NCBI GenBank assembly: GCA_025617375.2
Contig: JAMYGW020000007.1
Coordinates: 372,001 to 436,000, forward strand
Source of the DNA: Acarospora socialis
Lineage: Eukaryota; Ascomycota; Lecanoromycetes; Acarosporales; Acarosporaceae
DNA: 64,000 nucleotides
Reading direction: 5' to 3'
Shown: in pieces, positions 22,199-34,372 of the stretch
How the letters are laid out: each line of letters opens with the position of its first letter
How positions within the stretch are numbered: the stretch's first letter is position 1
Notes under the pieces: model-generated
Told to the model about the DNA's origin: nothing
Seen by the model: only the letters and a program-made list of their open reading frames with translations
Database searches by the model: none
Translations under genes and position numbers: made by a program

Positions 22199-22485
22199 TT
22201 GAATCGAGAGAAAAGCCGATGAAGCAGCCGGACGCAACGCAGTAAAGTGACTTTTGCCTCGCACGCGTGCTATCGAATCTGAGAACTCAATGCCTGTCGG
22301 ACTCTGTCGTTGTGTATGATCAGAGAGGAGCAGACTAAGCTTGTTGAATCGAGAAAAAGTCGGATGAGAAAGCGGACGCAACGCAGTAAAGTGACTTTGC
22401 CTGGCGCAAGTGTTATCGAGTCTGAAAAGCGAATGCCCGTCGAACGCTGTCGTTGTGTATGATCGAGGAGCAGAAAGAAGCTTGT
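22199..22485. repeat. Tandem duplication (~145 bp x 2) upstream of the 21.2-22.1 kb gene
   Basis: Copy 1 is about 22199-22343 and copy 2 about 22344-22485. Both begin TTGAATCGAGA and share GCGGACGCAACGCAGTAAAG or its close variant, a GTCGTTGTGTATGATC segment and GAGGAGCAGA near the end. Differences are scattered substitutions and small indels, so the duplication is not recent. It begins about 70 bp upstream of the ATG of the - strand gene and so probably lies in its promoter or leader. Confidence 0.85.
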
Positions 22486-24498
22486 AAGTCAAAAGAATCT
22501 GCGGTAAGTCAAGGAGCAAGAAGAGGATGTAGGAGGAAGGAAGAAGAGGACGGAAAGTGGGTGGTGGCTCGAGTTTTGGTCAGCGGAAAAGGGGGAGGTT
22601 GGTCGTTTTCGGAGCCCAAATGTCTACAACGGAGCACAATAGGATTGGCAGCATTATCTTCGGGCTGGATTACGCTCGCGATGTTTCTGGAGAGATAAAG
22701 GGGGGAGGTTGGTCTTTTCTGTTCGTCGAATGGTTATTCTGGTGGTTGGTTTTGGTCAAGAGGATTAGGGCTTGGTCGAATCGCTCACAAGACGAACGCT
22801 CGCACATTGCACGCTGGCCATACAGTTCGATGATTAACGATCAATCATTTCAGGAGGTCGGTCAATCTCCGTTTGGTCGTCATGTCTTCTCATCATGTAG
22901 TCTCCGAGGCCGACAGTGACGGCTTGCGGCCCCTAACGCTTGCTCCATCAACACCGATTCGCAACCTCTGGTATGGCGGATTCACTCTTCTACGCGAGAG
23001 ATGTCCAGCATGTCCCACCAGCTTTCTGTAACGCTGTATTCGAGTTAATTGTTTCCGTACAGCATTGGTGAAGACCTATTCTGAGTCCGAGAATGGGTAA
23101 ATATATACGGCTCATCCTACTTGTATAAGCAGAAAGAGGAGGTTGGTCGTCTTTCGCACACATTCACTCGAGTACGATGAGCGTACTAAGTGCAGCATTG
23201 ACTCTTCAAGACGTGAGCTTAGCTCAAGGGAGATATGGTGAATTGCTCCTATCTCAACACTCTTGGCCGATTTCCCTATCGAAGCAAGTGATGCTCGAGT
23301 CGCAAACCGTAACCTTACATACCACACCTTAAGCCACAGCCAGATCTCATTGCTCTCCCAGAACCCTCCAAGGACTCAGCCCCAGCTACGATGTTGCCAG
23401 AAGGGGTGTGTTTCTGCTCTACCGACGAGCAAGACACGTCATTTGACATAGTAACCGGGTCAGATACTGCATGACTTCTAGCTACCTTAACAAGCCCAGA
23501 AACGTCTCGTTTCTGGAAAAATGTTCAAGGTTCTCAGCTAGCTTGCTAACACTGTCCTCCATATACAGGATGCACTACTCCCCGAACTCCACACGGAAAC
23601 GGACTCAAGGCATGCATGCGATGGACCTCGTGCACCTTCATCTTCTCTCCCTACGATCGGCCGCAATGCAAGAGCATTTACAGCAGCTTTAGGGACAGAC
23701 TTAGGATTGATGGTCGCTGGGAGAGCGGTGGGGCGTTGAGGGGAGCGTGGTGTTGCGCCTCGAGATAGACGGGTAGAGGTGGGGGAAGTGATGGAATGGA
23801 GACGTGGAAGTGGATGGTAAGGAAGGTTCAGAGAGTATGCGGGGAAAAGATCAGGATGAGAGCGTAAGTGTAAGGAGGCGAGGGCGACATGGTGGGGGGT
23901 TTCTGAGATAGGGGAGGTAGATTGCGCGGGGGGCGGAGGAACAGATTTGTGGGTTGGTAGCTTGCGGGATGTTGAAGTTGAGGGATCGTGACGTGTATGT
24001 CTGCTCTACGGTACAGAGCGCAAAGTGAAGTTGACGCAAGTGGTCACAGACGGACATACATGCATTGGTAGAACGAACCGCATGTATTTTTCTGATGGCA
24101 TAGCACGTGCAAGCGTGCTAGCGGACGTATAAAGGTCGATGGCACCGATCAGATAAGTACAAGAACTGACAGAAGCTACAGAAATCTTTTTCTACAACCA
24201 TCGACATCAGACATAACACATGGTAAAAGAGGATTCTCCAAGAAAGCCCCAACATCGCCTATTTGCCCAATCCAGTCTCATCCAATCCGCTCCGGTTCGG
24301 TCCGCTCCGCCGTACGTAACGTGACTCCATGCCCACCCCTCAACTCAGCCACTCCTCCCTTCCGAAATCTAAGCGAGAACGAAGGTGGTCCTCATTCATG
24401 TCGTTAGCCGCGGCGAAGTCTTCGTTCCGCAGTTCTTTGAAAACTCCGCATGAGCACAGAAAAAAAAACGATACACGCTATGTTACCCGAGACTCCTC
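22486..24498. other. Intergenic, 2.0 kb
   Basis: Apart from the repeated element listed separately, I see only short open frames without domains (22557-22919, 23471-23692, 23851-24057 on -). A TATAAAGG sequence near 24130 is not followed by an obvious gene. The region holds the 3' flank of the Zn2Cys6 gene. Confidence 0.5.
22585..23155. repeat. Three dispersed copies of an AGGTTGGTC element
   Basis: A short element of form AAAgggGGAGGTTGGTCgttttc occurs at about 22587-22610, 22697-22720 and 23131-23155, all in the same orientation. The spacing is irregular (about 110 and 435 bp), so this is not a simple tandem array. It may be a repeated regulatory site or the remains of a larger duplication. 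Confidence 0.6.
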
Positions 24499-27116
24499 TC
24501 ATCTCCGCCCAGGAGGTGAGTAGAACTCCGAGCCCCGCCCCACCCCATACTCTTCCCAAGAAGCGGCGCTGTTCTGGTTTAGCGAATTCGCATCCAACAC
24601 CGTACGGCCACCGAAATTGTGATCCGAGCTGTAGGAAGGTGCCCGGCCGCGAGCGCCTCCAACCGAATGGTTGGATGTCTGAGAATAGGCATACTCCGTG
24701 CTCGCCACGCTTTCCGGCGAGTGGTGCGGGCTGTCGTCGAGGTTGACCTTCTGGAGGATGTTCTTGATGTCGCGGAGGTCTTCGCCGGGTTGATCCTTGG
24801 GCGTCATGGTGCGGTCCTCGATGAAGGAGCGGATGGAGCGGATGATGGGCGGATAACCTTGGTCGTCGGGCAGCCACCAGTGGTGGAGTTCGGGGATGTT
24901 CCAGAGTTCCGACAGCTTGGTGCGCAAAGTTGGCGGGTAAATGTACCTTTTACGCACAACGCGTCGCGGTTAGCGCCCCGGCAGATACAGATTCCCCAAA
25001 TCCCCATGAATGAGAGCCCATCGGCAATACTACAGGGAGATGCAATCAGGCGAGAAATTACGATAACGTACCCCATACTCTCGATCGTCGCCAGCTTCTT
25101 CCGGCACCACATTATATGCCTCTCATCTTTCGGTAAGAACAGGCTCGCCATGCCCAGACTCGCTTGAGCCGCCAGTACCGCACCACTGGGGCTTCCAGGC
25201 CAGTATTCGATTGCTTCAAACAGCCGCAACTGTTCTAGCGCCAGTGCGCCAAGCTCGTCGGACGGTAGTTGCTGGAGGATGAAAGCGGTTTGGTGTTTAT
25301 GCATCAAGCTGACGGCGCACCAATCGATAAGCAGGTAATTCATCGTCCAAAGGGGGCCTTGGTATAGTCCTCCAGGCAGATACGGATCTACAATATCGTC
25401 AGGGTCTCGCTCCCTGGCCCCGGCGAAAGACGTTACGGCGTAAGATGGGTCGGTAAGTTCAGGGTCCAAGGTGTGGCGCCAGTCGTTGATGCGCTCGGAT
25501 ATATCGAGGTTTTGCTTCATAAAATCCTCGAAACTGATAGTACCGCGAGCCAACTTGGCGAAAAGCGTGGACATGTCCAACGCTGTTAATCGGTGGTCTG
25601 CAATGGCTCGTTCGATCTTGCAATCAAGGTTGTCGGGATGTAACTGCAACTGCTGCCGATGGTATTGCTGGCAGACGTAAAACCATTCCCGTGCCAGTAC
25701 CGTTTCGTAACCTGACATCAACCCTGCGAAAAGGTCGAAGCGCGCGTACCAATTCAAGATCTTCCTTCGGACGTCAGATAACATAATCGTCTTAGGGTTG
25801 TAAAGCTCGATGAGCATCTCGTAAGCGGCTCTCTGGTGGCCCAGCAGATTGACCCAGTCACCCAAGTACTCCTGCCCTGCTGCTCAGTATCTGATCAAAA
25901 CTGTGAGAAGGGTCGAACATACTTCAAAAGTAGCAAGCTGCAGGATAGTTAGCAGAGTCGCATCGGTGTTCTTCTTGCCGCTTTGCAAAGACTTTCGTAA
26001 CAAGGAAACGGATTTGTTGTAGTAATGCAAGAAATCCTGGATTTTGCCGTTCTGTTTGCGTAACGTATGGTGGAACGCTGCGAATCCCACCACCGCATAA
26101 AGCAGCGGATCAGACTTGATAGCGATCTCAAGGAAGGTGGTATGGAGAAAGCGCCCCGAGTCGTGCTTGAAGAAGTAATGGTGATGGGTGAGGTAATTTT
26201 GATGGTAGTCAAGGAAGAACTGGACATCTCGTGGCAAGTGTGAGAAGTCTAACTTGCTCGGACTGCCCTCTTTCGAAGTGCAGGATGAGTTCGAGGTCAC
26301 TTTCCCCATCTTCCTCGACGAGACTGACGCGGGATAGGAACCGGAGAAAGTGCTTGAGGCATCGGTCGAAGGGGAAAGACTTTTGTCTGTGAAAAGTGAC
26401 GAAGGCTTTGAAGGAGTTTTCGTTTTGCCGGGTGATCTGTGGCTATGTCTTCTGGACGCTGCTGCACCACTGTGCCTGGCCACGGCGACGTTTGCGTAAG
26501 CGCCTTGAATAGCAACATTGCCTGATTCGTCATCTGGAATGGTCTCCAATCCTTCAAACTGTTCATCGTCAGATTCCCCGGACGATGAACAACTTTCCTG
26601 GATAGGCGGTCGATTCCGTGCGGCCTTGGAATTGCTGCCACTGGCTTTTGATGCTGAGGGTTCCGGGTAAACACACTCCCTATTGCCTTTCTTACATCCT
26701 AGACGATGATCAAAATTCCAACTCTAATCTGGTCCGCGACACCTGGATACTCACGTTCGCATATCGGACTTGTCTCGTCGCACTGAGTACATTGAGATGA
26801 GCTCGTGGCAGAGGAGTTGGCCACGGAACCAACGTACCTTTACTCTCCGAGTTCTACAGGTATAACATCCACTTCTCGTTCTCCGATGTTTGACGTGATC
26901 GCTTCCTGGGGGAGGCCTGCGTCGTGCCCTCGCTGCTCCCTTCGGCCCGAACATTGAACTGTTCCCGTCTGGATCAAACCAATGTCCGATAGTCTGGGCA
27001 GATAGGTGTTGGAATGCGTCGCCCGTACTGCTGTGATCATAGTACAGTAAGGGCGAATTGCTATCCTGTAGAGGTCGCGGCGGTGGCGATGACGCTGCGT
27101 GATATAGACCAGACAT
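24499..27116 (-). CDS. Zn2Cys6 fungal transcription factor
   Basis: Five exons on the - strand: 27116-26838, 26782-26755, 26698-25923, 25871-25072 and 24946-24499; 776 residues. Phase fits at all four joints (introns 55, 56, 51 and 125 nt). The binuclear zinc cluster is C84-x2-C87-x6-C94-x6-C101-x2-C104-x6-C111 and is split over three exons. The 28-nt second exon encodes C94 to Glu102 and the first base of Arg103. After a Ser-rich linker (about 115-240) comes the fungal-specific regulatory region with the helical segments RDVQFFLDYHQNYLTHHHYF, HTTFLEIAIKSDPLLYAVVG and WCRKKLATIESMGYIYPPT. Family members are nuclear regulators that bind CGG-containing sites; the target pathway cannot be read from this sequence, and no metabolic cluster adjoins it. 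Confidence 0.88.
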
Positions 27117-30100
27117 AGCTCTTCTTTATGTTCTCACTCCGCTCTTGCTCATATTCGCGCACGACTCGGGGTATTCCAGACCGACTTCGATCTCGAGGTC
27201 GGCGCAACGAGACACGCAATCGAATGCATATACGACGTTATGCTCCCACTGAGTATTCTGACAAACGATGTCGTTTCATGCAGGTGGAGAGGCTGATGTA
27301 GGGCACAGTGCAGACGCGGGCCGGGGTTCGAGAGCTTCTGACATAAACAGGGCTGTAATCGGGGGGTCGGTAGACGCTGAGTAGGCCGCTTGACACCGTT
27401 GCCGTTTGCGTCGGAGTGGCAGTGCGAGAGGCGCCTGTGTGTGGATACGTACGTATCTGTATTCTTGACCGAGACTCCTGCTTCAGGCGGAGAGTTGTGC
27501 TGTGCAATGTACAAAGACGAGGACGAATAGCTTTGAAAGCGCAGCTCTGAAAGCGCCGGACTGAGGTCTGGATTCGGGGGTATACGGTTTTCCTCCCAAC
27601 ACGTCTCTTACGGAGTATATGTATGGCTGACAGACCGATTGGATCAGGTAAGGTTCAACCCATTAGATAAGTCAAGACCAAGGTACGGTAGGGTCACAGC
27701 GGTAGGTAGGTAAGAGTAAGGTCGGACTCGTAGCAGGTGGAGGCTTACCCTACTCGATAGCCTGGAGTAAGTGTACGAGTAGTGCCCGCCTACTGCCTGG
27801 TAGGTATGTACTACTTACTCGTTGGCGGAACTCTGTACCTGGACCTCTTTCGCTGACAGGTTCTGAGTCGGGTCCATGTGACTTATATAGCTCCGTCTTT
27901 GAACTCGGACAACCTGGAGGTCGTCAAACACCAAGTAGTGTTGGCAGTTTCAGGTCATTGAGAACGGACCGACCCTAACGTTACCTGGCATACATGTGAA
28001 GCCACTCCTGTTCTCGAACGGGTAGAGCCGGGAATTGACCGGGGCGGCTTGTTGGTATGGATTCATCTACCGTCAATGGACCAGGTTGAGGCACCTCCTG
28101 TCCTCTTCTAAGACCCACTGACGTATGGCTGCGTGGACTACTATCCCAGCTGAGGTGCGTTTGGGATGTAGAGCACTGGGGGACTGCGCGGGTCCCAACG
28201 GGAATGACTCCAGCAAATGACAGCATCCAATGTTGATTACAGACGCAGCAGGATCCGGCAAGGACAGTCCAAATAAGGTGGAGAAGAGAATGACAGCTTG
28301 ACCGAACAAATGCGCACAGTTTAACCGATCTCGACGACAGTGATGGCGTCGCTCAGTGCAGCAGTTCCTCCCTTGTTCTGTACTTCTCTCTCTTTTCCCG
28401 TTACACTGCGGAAGGGATGTGCTGCTACTGCTCTACACTCTGATTGCGAGGAAGCCGAATAGGGAATAAGGGCAAAAACGATCGCAATCACAATCGATAA
28501 TGCGCCGCAAGCTATCGAGTATGTGTAGAGCATGTCTGGAGTCGGAGAGGCGCCTGCGCGTGGATGCAATCAATATGCAATCAATATGCAGCCAAGGGGG
28601 TACCCCAAGTGCCTTGGATGGATGCCTACTGGGGGATAAGGCCCCGACAGGCAAGGGTCCCTGCATGCACCCCGTCGCCCGGCATAAACTCAAAGCGTGC
28701 GCAGGTGAGGTACCAAGTTTAATGGTATGGCCCCAGAGCAAGAACAACCGGCTGGAAACCTGTACAGCAGGCTAGACAATTTCCACGTTGGGGAGACAAT
28801 CGGCTATGGCCCATTGGCCATCATCGAGATGGTCGCTGCATGCTCTAAAGAACTCGATAGCAAAGCCATCTGTTGTGGTAGAGATTGATCCAATGCGGCC
28901 ATGGCATTTACAGGGGTGAGTGCCGGGCGCCAAAGAAATCTACGATTACGGTAAGGTTCCTTCCTCTGGGTCATATCTCGTATCACTGATCAAAAGCAAC
29001 CATATAAATATCCCGGTATGCAATACAACAGGTCGAGAAGTCAGTCGGGCTAGGGTGAAGTCTCACCACGGGGGTGACATGCACGTCCCGAGAGTTTCTC
29101 AACATTCGGCACAACTGGAGAACGTCCGGAGATCTCAACACAAATCCGATTGTCGGTACTACCTTAGAGTTCACTGTGATAGTACGAGTAAATGAATGAC
29201 TCGAAGCACGAAGCATTTTGGCTGCATGGGCAGTATCACGTATGCGGACCTCTGCACGGACGAAAGAAGTCGAGCTCAGGGACAATGCAAGAAGCCTACA
29301 ACGACAGCTGTAGGCAAACAGACTGGTAACACAATCGAAAGGGCTGAAACTGACGGCGCCTGTCGGAGGCACATAAGAGATGCATATAGCAACGGGAGGG
29401 AGAGTCAGATCCCTTTCGAGTATCATCGACGGAGCAACACGCGGTGATCATATTTTCCCTTGGTGTCCCAAAACACCATGAAAAGCAAATAGGTCTTACG
29501 CCACACACCCTTTACTTATCACCAACATACATCTCAGATGCAAGTAGCCGTCGCCGATCCTGACTCCGACCCTAGGGACGCACCCTACACCCACGCTCCA
29601 GAGCGCCATCGAAGGGCGGGCCGAGGAACACCTTTCAGTTCACGTCGTACGGGGCTTGCAATGTGTGATTAGATAATTCAGGTCGGACCGGAAGGATTTG
29701 TATACGAGGTTTCGTACAGTACAGCGAGGGTTATGACGCCAGCATGGCGAGTTCTCCGCTGAGAGAAGATCTGCAACGTACCGGCTCTTTCGGCAGATCA
29801 AACTTCACTTTCCCCTAACGTACTGGGGTTACACAGGCCTCCCATATCTGGTCAAGAGGCAAGAGCTCAACTGTTAAATGATTTCTCTCTCGGCGATACC
29901 CCCATAATGAATATTGTTCATGAATCACGAGTCAAGGCCGGCTGAAACTAATGCTTTTTGACTCGATGGGACTGCACCGGGTGCCATCTGCATCCATACA
30001 GATCCATGTACTCCATACCTTAGCAAATCCTCTCAAGACCTGTTTCCCTAGATCACAGCTGCAGGATCGTGGTAGGTAAGGAATTGACTGGATCTGGCTG

Positions 30101-32706
30101 TGATTGGCTTCACCCTCTGGCAAAAGGAGCAAGAGGATGGAATGATGGTTGGAATAGTCCCACAGTTCCACTGCCGATCGATCATGCCCTGGAAGGCTTG
30201 TAGATCTCCCGATCTCCGTTCTGGTGGGACGAAGATATCAAATCATGATTATCCACAAGAAATGCCACGTTAGTCCCCAAGTGCGAGTCCTACCATCATA
30301 ACTCCAACCATCCATCCCAACCCTCAATCATCCAGTCTTTTGATTCGATCATGAAATAGGCGAAAGGAAATTGGAAGGGGCTCTGCAATGTAAAGATGAT
30401 GAGTGGATGATGAAGTGCAGCGCAGTGCAGTGCAGCAGTGCATACATGATCGATGTCGACCTATGTATGCTGTGATGCATCATCATGTACAATAACCGTA
30501 TTTTGTACGAATGAAAGATGTCCATGAGGGATCTGCCAAAGATTCAAGATTCTGCGCATTGTACTCGAATACTCTGTGGAGCCTGGACAAACGACTCAGC
30601 TAGCAAAGAAGTTGTCGGCAATCTCCATCCCATCGTCAGTTGTCTCAGATACGCCCTCTCTCTCTTCTTCATCCTTTAGATCTTACTCACCTTGACATTC
30701 CCACATCTCAACAAACGAACGATCGTCGCACACAATGCAGCCATCGCCGTCAACACTATCATCGGCTCCACAACCGCGTCGAGGCGTCTTCTGCGACGGT
30801 GTGTGTGGGGTATGACAGTAAACAAGAAAGCCTTGGAGGCGCACACCTGAAACCCTCGGAGGCTTCACCTGCTCATATCACATGTACGACACCTCCTCTC
30901 CTCTGCAGTTACGAATTGCATCATCTCTGACACCCTCAACGATGCACAGCTCCAAACGGCTCGCATTTCCCTACAACGAAAGCCCAGGGCAAGCCCTTCA
31001 TGCAACCACATCTCTCGAACCCGCTTCATGTTCGCATTTTCGGCCTTCGGAAGCCTTTCAAGGGCGACAGCGATAAAGATGAGGCGTTGAAAGTTTCCAC
31101 CATCATCCAAATTTGCACTGCATCCGCAGTTGGCGCAGAATATCTGCCATTCCCCCGCAGCCTGCCTCTGGCAAGTGCTGTAGCGAGCCTAGTAGCAAGC
31201 CAACGCCACTCACCTGACATGACGGAGCGCAGGAAAAACACGTACGCATCAGCATGTCGCCCTCAGCAAGAGGGTCGACCAGAGTCAAACTGGACTACTT
31301 GAGCACATGAACTCAGCAGTTCCACCACCTGCACGCATAAGGGAGGGTGAAAGGGTTTTTCCTTCCTCGAAGTCGCACAGCATCGACCACGTCTGAGTGC
31401 AGAGGTCTCAAGATCTTTGCATGATCGATACTGGTGGGATGTCAGTTCCACCGCGTTCGTCTGATCTGCCGAGTTGCAAAACAAAACTTACCTACACCTG
31501 TCATCTTTCAGATAGGTGCCGGTGCAAAGTCACCGCAGCCGGATGAATCAGGATCTGCATAAAGAAAACGTTGCCCGCCGCTAACCATTTCTAAAGTGTT
31601 GTTCCATTTACACATACATCAGGGCTATAGCATGCTGAGGCCCACTTTTTTTTATCAACAAGATGGAAAAGCCCTGTACTCTTACCACTGCAGGACTTCT
31701 AAGACAGCTCTGCATGTGGTTGGCAAAGCAAAGAAGCACCTCTCTTCCTTTTATCGTTCTGCTCCCGAATATCCTCTGCATGCAAAGAAGATCTTCTCGT
31801 AACCGTTGTACTCTGACATTCTTGCTTTTCTCCACCCGGCCGGTTCCGTCTCTTTGACTTTATCTCCCATTCCGTGTCTTGGATGTGTCATTCAAGCCAC
31901 ATCCGTGCCTTCCTTTATGTTGACTTGGCAGCATTCCTGGATTTGTAAATCAACGAAAGTCTGCTCCCTTCCTCGACTCATGCTTCTGCGCCGTCCGCAG
32001 ACGAGCCTTTCTACAGACATCTACTCTCCCCTGAAAAATCCCCTCTAATCAGTCCTACTGGACGCATTTAAGATATGCATTTACTCTCATGTAGGCTACT
32101 TAATGCGCTTACGTGTATCTCTTCCCCTGTACGAGTTATGCTCCCTCATTCATCTCTATTTCCACAGCCCCCATGAAAGTACGTACTTAATCTCCTAACA
32201 ATCCTAAAGCTTCAACTCAGACCTTTCACATCAGAGACCACACAACCGTTCAACGTACTCATGCAACAAACTACAAGACAGGATCAGCCAAGTTGGCAGT
32301 GTATCTGCTAGCACGGACTAAAAGGTGTTTGCCTAGCGACACCCTCGGGAACCCGTTTCATGCTCAATTCCCGCATTTTCTGGGCATACCCGGATCTTCG
32401 AAAACGGTTGGGCAGCTACGGAAGATCCGATCGAACCAATACCGTCTATGAGCCATCTACGAACCACGAACAAGATCTGGCACTTGGACTCGATCAAGAG
32501 CCTAAGACCTCTTACCCATATACACTACCTCCGCTCTCCATCCACACGCTCAACAATCAAATCTCCTGCTCTCAACAACAACTAATCTCGCACTTCTCAC
32601 CTCTCTTTTGCTGATCGCTATCTCATCCCTCCCATTTCCAACACCCCCTCACAAATCCTCTCCTCACTTTCCAGGCAACGAAGTCACTCCTCTCCGACTT
32701 AATCAC

Positions 32707-32790
32707 CCTCCTCCTCCTCCTCCTCCTCCTCCTCCTCCTCCTCCTCCTCCTCCTCCTCCTCCTCCTCCTCCTCCTCCTCCTCCTCCTCCT
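32707..32790. repeat. (CTC)n microsatellite, about 28 units
   Basis: An almost pure CTC/CCT run of about 84 bp. It creates long poly-Pro and poly-Glu/Arg open frames on both strands (32608-33030 + and 32623-32997 -), which I regard as artefacts of the repeat. A short CCTTC run follows near 32925-32950. Confidence 0.95.
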
Positions 32791-33276
32791 CTCTCTCCTT
32801 CCAATCATCATAAACCAACATACGCAGACAAATATCAGACAGACAAACCAGCAACAGCAACCAACAACCAACAACCCCGTCCATTCAAATCCACCCTCGC
32901 CCACAAAACCCTGCCTCCGTCCCTCCCTTCCCTTCCCTTCCCTTCCTTCCCGCCAGCGTCCCAAGCCGATACGTACGTACCCGCATATAGACCCCACCTA
33001 CATATCCCTTCACTTCACCCGCCAACATAGCTCCTCTACCTTGGGCATTCTTCCCGATATCTGTTTGCTCGAACAGTATAACGTAAGACTACCATGAAGA
33101 GCATCCCACCGAGCCGCCTGCTGCCCGGGCCGGAAAAAAATTCAAGGTACTGTAGTAGCGAGCTTCGCCTGCCGCCCCTGCTATCTACTCGTTACTCGTT
33201 ACTCTGATTTCCCATGGTGTATATGGTAGGTGGACGATAAATGGCATCGCTTGTAAATGAAGGCGCAAGGCTTTTT

Positions 33277-33301
33277 TGTGTGTGTGTGTGTGTGTGTGTG
33301 T
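33277..33301. repeat. (TG)n microsatellite
   Basis: About 12 TG units following a T-run. No gene association is visible. Confidence 0.95.
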
Positions 33302-33524
33302 TAGATAAAAGACGGATCCGAAGTGGTGAGAGGGGATTCCAAGCGACCTACCTACCGTCCAGGACGCGCCCGGATGCGGTAGAGTACCGTTGCGCTGGTC
33401 TGGCGGATTAGGATCGAGCATGGAGTATAAGGTGATTGGATGGCGTAGAAGGGAAAGGAGCCAGTGAGCTGGAGCGGAGGAGAGGAGACGACTGATGGCG
33501 TTGGAGGTGTTGGATGTTGTCGGG

Positions 33525-33591
33525 AGGGAGGGATAGGAGAGAGGAGAGGAGAGGAGAGATAGGAGAGAGGACAGGAGAGGAGAGGAGAGGA
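33525..33591. repeat. (GAGGA)n purine-rich minisatellite
   Basis: An imperfect GGAGA/GAGGA array with a short interruption, all purine on the + strand. Such polypurine tracts can form triplex or R-loop structures; nothing in the sequence shows that this one does. Confidence 0.85.
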
Positions 33592-34372
33592 CTGCTATGT
33601 TCCTTACTCGATGGTCCGCGATACAGCAGCTAGATACATGCGGGTCACATCGCTCGTGTTCGGCTTTGTCAGTGATTGGGTTCTCGGTGCTTGCAAATCA
33701 CTACTCATGGTCTCGAAAGACAACACCCCTGAACAGGTTTGAAATGTCCATTTGCATCCATATCATATCATACCTGGCATAATGAGATGACATGTCGAAA
33801 ACACGCTTAAAGCACGCACGCACGCTAAACCACACACGCCAGGGATCCATAGCTAGGGCGAGTACGTGGAGGTTGTAAACTCAGCTAGGGTAGGTAGATA
33901 GGAAATTGCGCGCGAAGCTCGGCGAAGAGAGAAAAAAAAGATGAAAACGAGATGTGATGTCTGTATCGCTTAATGGTTGATCAATCTGGGGTAGATGTTG
34001 GGCTGTGGTGTGCACCATAAGATTGCTGAGAACGAAAGTCGCTATGGCGGGGAGAGCTCGAAAGATATGATTTGGCTCGAAAAGGAGAGCGAGAAGAAAA
34101 ATCACACAGAGATGAGCCAAATAGTGGCATGGATGGAAATCATGTACAATTTGTGGCCCTCGTCCTCATAGCGATATCCGAATATCGATTTCCCCGTAAC
34201 ATGGCGACGTGATAGGAGAGCGGCAAAGTAGATTCGTCGTGGTCGTAGGCACCGAATATTGTTTGAAAAGAAAGGCGTGTTCTTTCTGGGACTCCGTGGG
34301 TATCGTTGTCGAGTGCGTAAATAAGCTGTGTAGGTCCTATGCGAAATTGGTTGAGGTCGGATGTAGCATGCA

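Larger units (their letters stand above)
27117..34372. other. Gene-poor region, 7.3 kb
   Basis: The longest stretch here without an accepted gene outside the repeat block. Open frames are short and lack domains; one on the - strand (28321-28569) contains a hydrophobic segment but nothing else. Clusters of TAGGTAGGTAAG-like motifs occur at about 27680-27830. Microsatellites lie at 32.7 and 33.3-33.6 kb (listed). CpG is present, so this is not the same kind of DNA as 1-5801. Non-coding RNAs or long leaders are possible but not shown. Confidence 0.5.

Noticed and set aside
21478-22519. Long Arg-rich frames on both strands (21478-22158 + and 21650-22519 -)
   Set aside because: They are alternative frames of the three-exon gene at 21188-22128, whose splice sites and phase are coherent.
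32608-33030. Poly-Pro (+) and poly-Glu/Arg (-) open frames
   Set aside because: Both are by-products of the (CTC)n microsatellite; there are no flanking domains or splice sites.
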